NCBI GenBank assembly: GCA_000697335.1
Contig: JNEM01011264.1
Location: forward strand, 1 to 19,575
Direction of reading: 5' to 3'
DNA length: 19,575 bases
Origin: Conidiobolus incongruus B7586
Lineage: Eukaryota > Entomophthoromycota > Entomophthoromycetes > Entomophthorales > Conidiobolaceae
The stretch's first letter is position 1, and each line of letters opens with the position of its first letter. Positions 9,811 through 19,575 of the stretch are shown piece after piece. Under the pieces are notes generated by a model, which had not been told where the DNA came from, made no database searches, and saw only the letters and a program-made list of their open reading frames with translations. The translations under genes and the position numbers were made by a program.

Positions 9811-10368
9811 TAAATAATTTACTAAATCATATTTTGAGTACTTTTCTAACTACGATCTTTATTTATAAAACTTAATATAAAACACAACATTTATAATAAA
9901 GGTTATTATACTCTGAACTAAATTCTTTGAAAGTTTACAACTTTGTCTTACAATATCATATTGGAAAGATAGATGAATGATAAGTAAAAATAAATGGCAT
10001 TATTTTGCTTGCTATATTGAAAAGATAAAATTTCATCTAAATATTAATATATTTATTTCTTATTTATATTAATTTAAGTAAGATTGTTTTTAATCTATAT
10101 TGTCTGATATTATTATAAAAAAGCTAATGATATTAAGACAAACTAGTGAATTAATTCAGTAGACTAAAATAGATTTAATGCCCTAGTATACTATTCAGAA
10201 TTGCAAATTTCAACACATACTCTTATCCTCAAACGATTATGAATAATATACAATTATAGTGAATATGCATAAGATATTACCTTTATTTCTTATGCTGCAT
10301 ATATCTTAGTTCTAGCACATTTTGAAATTAAGCGCTGTCTATTAATCCCTAATAACATAACTCCTATA
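9811..10368. other. Stretch without a recognisable gene
   Basis: This stretch lies just past the 3' end of the receptor relic and past the short plus-strand ORF, tail to tail. It probably contains their old 3' untranslated regions. No coding trace was recognised. Confidence 0.45.
10263..10302. repeat. Imperfect inverted repeat downstream of a receptor relic
   Basis: ATATGCATAAGA (10263-10274) pairs with TCTTATGCTGCATAT (10288-10302) apart from three extra bases in the second arm; the loop is 13 bases. It lies in the presumed 3' untranslated region of the relic that ends at 10369 and could form an RNA hairpin. Confidence 0.35.
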
Positions 10369-11283
10369 TTAGTTTGAGCCAGATATATATGATTGCAATG
10401 CATCAAAATTATAATGATGGTTTGTCTTCAAATAAAATTGCATTCTTAATTCGTCTCACAAGTCAGGTCTCATCCTCAATAATAAAAACGTATTAAAAAT
10501 AATATTGAAAATCATACACAAAGTCGCAATGACATCAGCCACAGGTGTACAAAATGGAGGATATATTGATGCTACTAAGGTTATTATACAATATGGTAAG
10601 TTACAAATCGTACATCTTATAATAAACTCTATTTGATTTTGATTGAAAATACATGATCGAGTATTTGTTTGAGGTAGAGAAGCTCCTGTCGCCTTTTGAA
10701 ATTGGTAGGAATATTACAGTAGTATATCATTGTAATGGACAAAGCCTCGGAAATACCTATAATGGTCAGACCAATTTTTTTTCTATAACCATCGAGTTTA
10801 AACATACAATATATGGATGTCGGATGGACACTGAATCTATCTAACAGACTTGTAAATATGCATGCAAAAACTTTGAAGAGGGCCAATCCACATAATTAAA
10901 TATAATAATAAGATTGATCTAACCTCAAATCATGAACAATTAGAACATAACCTTCTATCGCGGTTATTACAATATAGTTCAAAGAATCAAGACTTATCAA
11001 AATGCTTATGATAGTATTCAAATCACAACAAATTTTTAATCTCAAATAATGTGTAGAATTAGCCAAGCGTAAAATTGAGCATAATACCGACCATATACTT
11101 ACAATAGAACCAATAACTTAAGTATTAGTAACTAATTTTAAATCTGCAAGTAATTCAGTCCACCTTTTCTTAATTGCCAAACGTAGGACTAGTGAGTATA
11201 GTAAAATCCCAGAGCTTGATGTTGTATTAAATGCTTTATTTTGAATAATGCAAAAATGCCAACTTTTTCAAACAGAGTGGAAT
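10369..11283 (-). pseudogene. Dead class A GPCR copy, nearly full length
   Basis: One minus-strand frame covers helices 1-5 from about 11280 to 10629. It contains an intracellular loop 1 piece IKKRWTELLADLKLV (intact copy: MKNKWSNLDIDLKLA) and then VIGSIVSIWSVLCSIL for helix 2. Helix 3 ends in IEGYVLIVHDLRLD (intact: LERCLLIVYKKEYPD). Outer loop 2 and helix 5 read IYCMFKLDGYRKKIGLTIIG, followed by NFKRRQEL (intact: CIYRRN). TAA stops lie at 11118-11120 and 10896-10898. A frame change near 10630-10680 leads into helices 6-7: CTICNLPYCIITLVASIYPP and FNIFNTFLLLRMRPDL (intact: LIINSAILINMRPGLW). A TGA sits at 10456-10458, where the intact protein has Trp. The frame ends at TAA 10369-10371. A start codon and the first residues are not resolved (a TGA lies near 11268), so the upper border is approximate. 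Total length, about 305 codons, equals the intact receptor. It carries fewer breaks than the copy at 5534-6765. Confidence 0.75.
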
Positions 11284-13705
11284 ATAAAAAGATATAATTA
11301 ATCCAACAATTTTTTAGATTTATTAATGATAATCATATTTTTCAGATTATTTCAACAAAGATAAGATATTTTCTTGAAATAATGTAATTTGGACAATAAT
11401 CATTATATAGCTATTTAGATTTTTATTGTATAAATCGATGTTAAGATTTATATATTATAATTAATAAGTAAAACCCTACAGAACTGAATTTAGAGAATAT
11501 TTTGTTGAATATTGGGTAATATATAAATATAGTAAACAACTGTCCTTATATGATATTAAGCCTAGAAAAATCTTATTTTAAATTTATTCAATTCAATAAT
11601 ACATGATATCAATTTTTCCACTTTATCAATGATAATATTCGAACTAAATACAATTAATTATTCTTTTTAGATCAATTATTATTTTCTCAATTCTTTCTGT
11701 CAAAATTATTTAATATTTTTCAAGATACCTATGAAATCTAAATATATTTAACAATCTGTGAAATTATTTTACATATAATTTTTATATCATAAAATCATAT
11801 TAGTAAAGTTGTATTTTTTAAAATACACATATTGAGAATTTGATATTGAAGTATTATTGAATTTGATTTAATATATTTATAATTCAGGTTTGGCCATTCT
11901 TCCTTTATATATTTTTTTGAAATGCAAAAGTTTGTAGTTTAATCCTTTAATACTGAATAAATAGTGATAATAAGAAGAATAAACAATATAACTATGGCTG
12001 CACTAATTAGATAAAAAGTATTTTCCCTTAATAATTTATATCATTTTTATATATTTTATTAAAAAATTTTAAAATTTGGATATAGCTATTTAGAAATGAT
12101 AATTATTTTATTTGTTTTGTTATTTTAAATATATTTAATCCCGTAATATAATGTTCAATTAAATATGTATTTATTAATTTTGGTTTGAATATCTATTTAT
12201 ATATAATCTCTAAAATATTATTCTCTATTTGGCAGGTTTTGATTATTAAGATAAAAAAAAATGTAATTTGTGTGTGAATTATTCAGCATGTTATTTTATT
12301 TTCACAATATTAGTCTTATATTTTTAAACTTAACTGAATAGTTATTCAAGATGAAAAATATAGGAAATATTAGATTAACTATTTTCTGTCTCATTAAATT
12401 TTTGTTTCCGGTTAATTTTCTTAAAAGAATTGCAAACTAATAAAGTGAAATTAATATTATAACATAATACTTCACCATACACAATTCTAATACATTATAT
12501 TTGGGATAAAATGAATGAATGAATGAATAATCATTATACTCGTAATCCTAATTTCTCTATTTTGGGTAATTTTTTGTGACACCTATTTAAATTATATTAA
12601 CCCCATCATACCTACAAGATATTATATATTTCAAAATTGGGTAAAAAATCCATAATATATTTTAATATAGTAATTTTATTTTCGGTAATTTATAATAATC
12701 ATCCTTGCAAAATTTTTGAGCAAAATAAATTTTTATTATTAATTATAAAATCAATATTTATGGTATAAAAATGGATATTTCATTTCTATTTTAAGTATTT
12801 GATTATTTTAAATATTTAATTTAATATACATTATACATTATCATTTGACTTGATTTGTTTAATCTAGTATACATTGGATTATTTTATTTATATATTATAT
12901 ATTATTGTAAAAAGCAAATACACACATATTTTGCGAATATTGATTATTTATATTAATATATAGATATAATATGACTTAAGTACTTGGTAAAATAAAGTAC
13001 CTATTATTTTATTCTTATTTTATCTGCAAATTCAATATCCTGACTTGAAATATTTTTTAAATAAATTTGTAAACTGTTGATATAATTATGTATTTAAAAA
13101 ATATATTTTATTATAAACCATTATATCACTCCCAAATATTTAAGTTAATATATGGAATTTATAAGATTCTTTAATAATATATTAGATAGTATAAATTATA
13201 ATATTGCTGATATAATTTAAATATTGATGAATTAAAAGAAACAATATTATTATACTATTTTATATTTGCTTATTAATTAAAATTAAACAAGATATAATTT
13301 ATTAATTACTATACTTTATATCAAGGATTTTAATAAAATTAAAAACCAAATATATAATATCATGATAATATATTTTATAAGTGAATATATTTTTTAAATT
13401 ATTTAGAGATAATATATATTAAATATTTATAAAATTTAAAATGAAATTTATTGTTTAATAGCTATTATATCTAAATATTTCTTAAAAATATAAATAATGA
13501 AAATAATCTATTAAAAAATAATAATTATTTTTTTAAAATAATTAATATATATGTTTTAATTAAAATTTATTAAATTAATTAAAATATTAATATATACTAT
13601 ATTATATCTATATATATATATCAAAACAAATTTAATAATAAATTAATTTATATTTTCAATATTTATATTATCATATTAAATTAAAGAGTTATTCTTAATA
13701 ATTAT
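11284..13705. other. AT-rich stretch without a recognisable gene
   Basis: Composition falls off quickly upstream of the receptor relic and becomes extremely A/T-rich from about 12,000. I saw no coding trace or RNA gene. A small ATGA microsatellite is listed separately. Confidence 0.5.
12511..12527. repeat. (ATGA)4 tetranucleotide repeat
   Basis: Four ATGA units followed by A form a short microsatellite in gene-free DNA. Confidence 0.7.
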
Positions 13706-13710
13706 ATTAT
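13706..13710. repeat. Left target-site duplication of the chromovirus
   Basis: ATTAT directly precedes the 5' LTR and is repeated exactly at 18872-18876 after the 3' LTR. The match is exact, though ATTAT is a common word in this DNA. Confidence 0.65.
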
Positions 13711-13928
13711 TACTATGGATCAGATCACTTAATTATTATTATAACATATTAATCATATCTGCTTGCTTTATCTTATTTCTCTATTTATTTAATCTTATCT
13801 TGTCTTATTTTATCTTTAAACCTTTACCAACTCTTATATATAAATAAAGGAACCATTATCAAATAAACAAGGACTTTTTTCCTACATTGTTTACATTAAA
13901 ACAACTTATATACATTTACCTTGTTATA
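13711..13928 (+). repeat. 5' LTR of the chromovirus (218 bp)
   Basis: It aligns without gaps to 18654-18871 over its full length. A TATATAAA (13837-13844) overlapping an AATAAA (13843-13848) is kept in both copies. By hand count 195 of 218 sites agree. Confidence 0.88.
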
Positions 13929-16900
13929 TAGTAGTAGTGAACACTTAATCTTCACACTAACACTGAAAAAACCAAAAACCTGAATCACTTCAAATTTAAT
14001 TGCTTGTTAATAGTTTAACTAACTAAAATCAATTTCCTCAACTTGATACCTATGTATATATATAATATATCAACTATAGACATCAACAACAAAAATTTTG
14101 TTTAATTAACTACTAGTTAACATAAAACCTTAATACAGAAACTATTTTGTGAAAAACTCTATAATTACAATAAACACCAATCTACTAACATTCTTTAAGT
14201 TTACAAAGACATATTGAATAATTATTTTAATATAACCAGCTATAGTATAAAAGATAAATTATTAATAGCATCCTAGTTTTTTACCAGAAACACATAAAAT
14301 TGGTTCAAACATCACTAACAAATCTATACCCAAGCATCTTCAGGTGAATACCCTGATGAAAACATTTAAACCTTTAGAAATCTCATCAGAGAATTACACC
14401 AAGAATATTACCCTGCTAATAATATTATGTTTCTGTATAACAAATTAAAACATTTTGTTTAGAAACAATTTATTTAAGAATTTGTTGAATAAATTCACTA
14501 TTATAAGAATCAATTACCTTTAAAACAAGAACTTAATTGTAATATATATTTTTTAAATAGATTAAAGTTTTACCTTTGTTATAATATACTCTAATAAATA
14601 AATCCACAAAAAGACTTATTCCAAGATATCACTAATTTAGCTATTTGTCTCAATAAACATAATCACTGTTATTAGTATCTTAACTATCATAAACATTGTC
14701 CTACTAATGTTTATTATTATTATATTAATCAAATACCTACTAACTATAACCTAGACAATATAGTTATTAATAACACTTATTTGTATAATACACTTAATAA
14801 TCAACTGTTAAAATCTTTAATACAATAAAAACACAAATACCTTTGTAAAAACAATAGTTGTTTATGTTGCTGTAAAATCAATAATAACCACTACTTAAAA
14901 AATTACCCCAATAATGATTAGCTTAATACTCAAACAACCCCTAACCCACCTTTAAGAAAAAAACAAAACCAACAGTAAAAACTAATGAGCTAACTATTTT
15001 TGTTAGTTTTATATCTTTTATTGGTTAGCAAACTAAATTTACTGGTAACATTATACCTTTCTTAATTACTAAGCACTTAAACTCTAAATCTATCACTATA
15101 TTCATTGATATTAAAGCTAACAACTATATAATTAATAAGGATCTAGTTTCCTTATTAAACCTTGAAATAACTCTAAAACCTATTAATATCACCTTAAGAA
15201 ATAAAACAACTTTATAGTTTCTTAGGTATACTATTATTATTTTATCACTAACACCTGATTATCATAAAATCTTTTAATTTGTGATTACACCATTATAAAA
15301 TAATTTAATCCTTAATACTCTATAAATTTACAACCATTTAATATTTTAAATTATAACTAAAGAAACCTTAACATTCTTACATTACTTGTAGCTTATTCTT
15401 GTTAAAACAAAACTACTTCAATCTATATATAAAGATAATCAATATTAAACTCAACATAAATCAACTATTGAGTTAGATAATCTTATACTCTTTAAATCTA
15501 CTTTTAACAATATTGTTAGTAAAGAATAACATGAATTTAAAAGTTTAATCTTCTTAAACTTTAGTTCCCATAACAACCCTAAACTTAACCTAAATAATAT
15601 AAATATTAATGATGTCAATTTAAATCTTAACCACCTATTATATATATTAATTAAAAAATACATAGATTTATTCTAACCTTAAACTTCACTACCACCCAAA
15701 TATAACATGAAATATAAAATAGAACTTGAACCCAGATCCTAACTAGTATATCATCATATTTATCATATAACTCCTAAAGGGAATAGTATTTTTAAAAAAA
15801 TATTATCTTAACTATTTAGTAAAGGTTTTATCAAACTATCTATATTTTCTTAAGGATTACCTGTTCTCTTTATAAAGAAAAAAGATAGAAGTTTATGCTT
15901 CTATATTAATTACCAAGCTTTTAACAAAAAAAACTATTAAGGATAAAACTCTATTACTAAACTTAATTAAACTCTAAGATTACATTATAAGTCGTAGCAT
16001 CTTTACTAAACTTGAAATAAAAGATAGATATTATAATATTACTATAGATCCAGATTTTATTTTATTAACTACCTTTAATACTTGTTATAAATATTATAAA
16101 TTTACAGTACTTCTTTTTAGTCTCTATAATACTTTTGTTATATTCTCATAATTTATCAATAACTTATTCTTTGAAATCTAAGATTCTTTTATAATTACTT
16201 ACTTTGATGAAATTCTAATCTATTGTAAACTATTAAAGATTACATTGTACACTACTATTATATATTTAAAATCTTTAGAGAAAATGAACTTCCTATTAAA
16301 TTATCCAAATATTTCTTTATATAACCTAAAATCCCTTTTTGTGGTTATCTTCTATCAGCCAATAATGTATATATTAACCATAACAAAATTTGAAATATTC
16401 ACAAGTAGCTTTACCCTATAGATATACCATCACTTTAATTATTTCTTAGTATAACTAATTATTTCTGTGATTTTATTTAATTATTTGCTGAAATTAGTGT
16501 CCTTTTGACTAATCTTCTTAAAAAAGAAAACCTTTGGTTTTAGTTATATAATGAACACTCTATCTTTATTATTTTAATCTATATTATCATTAACACCCTT
16601 TATCTTATTTTATTTGATCTTAATCTTTTAATTATAATAATAACAGATGCCACTTGCTTTATAATTAGTAGCTAGCTTAAATAACCCACAAACATCAACT
16701 TCAACATTAATACTCTAGATAATATTAAGAGAAGAGTAAGTGTCACTAAGTTTTTACTTGATATTATTAAACTTCATCTATTGTTTTTTACTTACACAAA
16801 ATATTACCTGTAGAATATAACTACCTAATATATAAATAAGAGCTACTTGTATTAATTGAGTGTTTAAAACATTTTTATTTATACTTATCTTCTAATTTTA

Positions 16901-18653
16901 TCTATATCTTAACTAGTTACTATTCTCTTATTTATATCAATAATTAAAAGAATCTAAGTAAATAACAGATCAACTAGATTAACTATATTCAAGAATTTAA
17001 TCTTAAGATAAAATATATTAAAGGAGCTTATAATAATATTGCTGACTTATTATCTAGAAAATTTAATTATGTACCCCTATGCTTAAAATATAAAAATCCC
17101 ACTACCTAGTTAAACAACATCACTATCAACTATAAATTTAACTTACTTTAAGAGATAAAGTCTACCTTGAATTGTAATAATTAATCTAACACTATTAAAT
17201 CTTTACTTAACAAAACAAATTCAGCTAAAGTTCTATAATATGTGAAATACTACAAATTCCTCAATGATTTTTTTTATTATTAATTTTATATCTATATCCC
17301 TAATATCCCAGATATCAAAGTTAAAATCCTTATCATATACTATAATAATATACCTAATGATTACTAAAATTAGTTAAAAAACTACAAAAAAATAGCACAA
17401 AATTTTTACTAGCTATATATTAAAATTGAAGTTAAAAAATATTTACTCTCTTGTAATAAATACCAATATAACAAAACCAATAACCAATTACCTCTTAAAA
17501 CTCTAAACTCTTTACCTATCCTTAAATAACATTAGAAAGATATAACCATGGATTTTGCTGATATACCAAGGTTTAACACAGATTATAACAGTATTATAAT
17601 CATTATTGATTAACTCACAAAAATACTATATCTAATCCCAGTAAAGCATAAAACAAATATTAAAGAAGTTGCTGAACTGTTTATCCAGCATATATTTCAA
17701 TACCATAGACTTCTTTATATTATTATAACAAACTGTGATACTTGCTTTACTCTTAAATTTTAGGTTACTCTTATAAAACTACCTTAATTACCAAAATAAT
17801 CCTAGTTCTTTCTAATATCAATAAACTAATAGATAATTAGAAAGATATATCTGTATAGTTAAAAAAGCTTTAAAGTTATATCTTAAACATAATATAACTA
17901 ATTAAAAACAAATACTATCCTTTTTAGAATTTGACTTTAATAACTCTATTAACTTATCCACTAAGATAACTTTATTTTACTTGACTTATAGTTATCACCC
18001 TAAAGTTTTAACAATTATAAGATTTAATAACCCAACTACCTAAGACTTAATTAACTTTCTCAAATACTATAATATATTATTAGTACTTGCAAAAGAAAAA
18101 ATCACCCACATACAAAACAAATAAGCTAAGTATTATAATAAACACCACCATTACACCAAAAATTATTCACCTAGAACACTAGTAATAGTTAAAGCAAATG
18201 GAATTGAATCTCTTTATGATAAGAAATAACTTGACCTTAAATTAAAATCAAACTAATTTAGACTTTATTTTGTTATAGATAAAAAAAAATCACCTTAACA
18301 CTTATACTTTAGATTTACCTCAAAAAATGAAAATTTATCCTATGTTCTATACTAGTATATTAAAACTATACCATAACCTATTATTATACCTTAATAATTA
18401 AAGATATGAATATTATAAACTACTTTCCTAAGGTAACCAACATAATCATTCTTTTATTGTTGATAAAATCCTTAGCTATAAATACTATTATAATTAAGAT
18501 CTATACCTTGTCTAATAGAAAAGATACCCTAAAAATAAAGCTACTTAGGAATGTTATAATAGTGTTAAAAAAACCAATACCTATTATGCTTATGCTGAGA
18601 AGTATTTAAAAATTAAAGCATCTCCTAATAAAAACACCTTAATTTAAAAAAAG
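13929..18653 (+). pseudogene. Fossil gag-pol region of the chromovirus
   Basis: This is the internal region between the LTRs. The primer binding site should start at about 13929-13931, but the tRNA cannot be named with confidence. Domain traces are given in the element entry. A single Gag-Pol reading unit or two overlapping units cannot be told apart in this state. The region is broken throughout. Confidence 0.75.
18645..18653 (+). other. Polypurine tract of the chromovirus
   Basis: A run of A residues ending in G lies immediately before the 3' LTR, where plus-strand DNA synthesis is primed. Its last base defines the LTR border used here. Confidence 0.6.
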
Positions 18654-18871
18654 TATTATAGATCAGATCACTTTATCATTATCATAACATATTAATTATA
18701 TCTGCTTGCTTTATCTTATCTCTTTATTTACTTGATCTTATTTTATTTTATTTTATCTTTGAACCCTTACCAACTCTTATATATAAATAAAGAAACTATT
18801 ATTAAATAAACAAGGACTTTTTTCCTACACTGTTTATATTAAAACAACTTATATACATTAACCCTATTATA
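18654..18871 (+). repeat. 3' LTR of the chromovirus (218 bp)
   Basis: This is the partner of 13711-13928, of equal length and without gaps. The polypurine tract on its left and the target duplication on its right fix both ends. Confidence 0.88.
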
Positions 18872-18876
18872 ATTAT
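18872..18876. repeat. Right target-site duplication of the chromovirus
   Basis: This exact copy of 13706-13710 (ATTAT) directly follows the 3' LTR. Confidence 0.65.
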
Positions 18877-19575
18877 TTATATAAATATTCATTATATATG
18901 AAAATATTATTATATATATTAAACTGGTAAAATATATCATAAAATCAAAATTATTTACATTTTATTAATAGTTTAATTAATTTTAAATTAAATTTACTTA
19001 TATTATATTATATAATATATATGTTTTTTTTTAAAATAGAATATATTTTTTAAATTTGATTAGCTATTAGGTAATATATTAAAACTAAAAGTTTAATCAA
19101 AATTAATTATAAATTTATAAGTTTGAATTAAAATAATAAAACTAATACTTAATAAATCTCTTTTTATATTTATTTTTCTTTAGGTTTATAAGGTATAAAG
19201 TTAATTTGCTTTTGATATTAAGCAAGATTAATTTTATTTTATGTTTTTTAAATATGATTTTAAACTACATTTATTTTTTTTGCTAAAATAAAGATTATAA
19301 TGAATATTTTTAATTAATCCTAAAAATATTGATTTAGGATGAAATTAAAAAATTAAGGAAGCTATATTATAAAGTTTTAAAAATAGGAATTATATTATCA
19401 TAAATAGTTTTATTTTATTAAAAAACAAAATCTGATATATTTAACTTATATCACTCAATGGTAATTTATATATTATTTAAAATTCTCTAATATATCTTGA
19501 TATTAATTACCTTATTTATCTTATAAAAATACCCTATAATTCAAAGATAATATATTTTTAAATTCTAATATATAT
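18877..19575. other. AT-rich stretch without a recognisable gene
   Basis: Extremely A/T-rich sequence to the end of the window. No coding trace, repeat of note or RNA gene was seen. Confidence 0.6.

Larger units (their letters stand above)
13711..18871 (+). mobile_element. Ty3/Gypsy chromovirus, full-length layout, coding-dead fossil
   Basis: A 5161-bp element with two 218-bp direct LTRs, a 5-bp target duplication (ATTAT) and a purine tract just before the 3' LTR. Traces of the parts appear in Ty3/Gypsy order on the plus strand: a Gag with a zinc-knuckle-like patch near 14,850-14,910, aspartic protease near 15,100-15,180, and reverse transcriptase about 15,830-16,270. These are followed by RNase H about 16,620-17,065, integrase about 17,290-18,100 (zinc-binding part near 17,335-17,480, catalytic core near 17,545-17,870) and a chromodomain-like end near 18,440-18,610. 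Integrase after RNase H gives Ty3/Gypsy rather than Copia; the chromodomain gives chromovirus. The coding region is broken in dozens of places and no open frame of domain length survives. The LTRs are about 89% identical, with changes almost all transitions, so the damage reflects a burst of directed mutation more than great age. Confidence 0.85.

Noticed and set aside
10653-10844. Plus-strand open frame of 63 codons
   Set aside because: It lies antisense to the helix 4-5 part of the receptor relic at 10369-11283, which has clear similarity to the intact receptor.
11041-11102. GTAAGT ... GAG stretch resembling a 62-nt intron in the receptor relic
   Set aside because: The stretch reads as helix 2 coding sequence in the same frame as its neighbours (VSIWSVLCSIL), matching the intact intron-free receptor. 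The 3' end is also not a good acceptor.
15451-15663. Minus-strand open frame of 70 codons
   Set aside because: It is antisense within the fossil chromovirus, so it is a chance frame.
1540-18600. Alternative genetic code with TAA/TAG read as Gln, which would reopen many frames
   Set aside because: The intact receptor works with the standard code, TGA interrupts at Trp-like positions too, and some relics also have frame changes. LTR differences show the same transitions in non-coding DNA.
18406-18609. Plus-strand open frame of 67 codons
   Set aside because: It overlaps the chromodomain-like end of the fossil element in another frame and has no features of its own.

Overview
This window is very AT-rich eukaryotic DNA, almost certainly from a fungus. 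The clues are an intron-free rhodopsin-like (class A) GPCR gene, a fungal-transcription-factor-like relic, a chromodomain-bearing Ty3/Gypsy element, and decay that runs almost entirely through C-to-T and G-to-A transitions, as in repeat-induced point mutation (RIP). From memory, large families of class A GPCR-like proteins are typical of entomophthoralean fungi (Conidiobolus and relatives, Zoopagomycota). That is my best guess for the source, and it is an inference. No rRNA, tRNA, CRISPR or prokaryotic signal was seen.

Layout. 1-1324: AT-rich DNA without a gene. 1325-2141 (+): decayed host gene, probably the C-terminal half of a fungal zinc-cluster transcription factor. 2252-3166 (-): the one intact gene, a 304-residue seven-helix receptor. 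3375-3497: a fold-back inverted repeat. 5534-6765 (-): a second, dead receptor copy, split by a 338-bp solo LTR (5953-6290) with an imperfect 5-bp target duplication. 9526-9810 (+): a short unrecognised coding-like stretch with better base composition than its surroundings. 10369 to about 11283 (-): a third receptor copy, also dead but less damaged. 13711-18871 (+): a full-length but coding-dead Ty3/Gypsy chromovirus with 218-bp LTRs and a perfect ATTAT target duplication. The rest is AT-rich sequence in which I see no gene.

How it fits together. The three receptor copies lie on the same strand, 2.4 and 3.6 kb apart, so this looks like a small tandem array of paralogous class A GPCRs. One copy has kept normal base composition and an open frame. 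The other two, and the neighbouring transcription-factor-like gene, have decayed with stops almost wholly of the kind made by C-to-T or G-to-A changes in Gln, Arg or Trp codons. The two LTRs of the chromovirus differ at 23 of 218 sites by my hand alignment, and 21 of these are transitions, so the same mutational process seems to have hit it. The solo LTR inside the dead receptor is much richer in G and C, so it is either younger or was spared.

The most useful points for a reader are the hidden GPCR array, which a simple ORF scan shows as one gene plus noise, and the RIP-like decay in what may be a non-Dikarya fungus.
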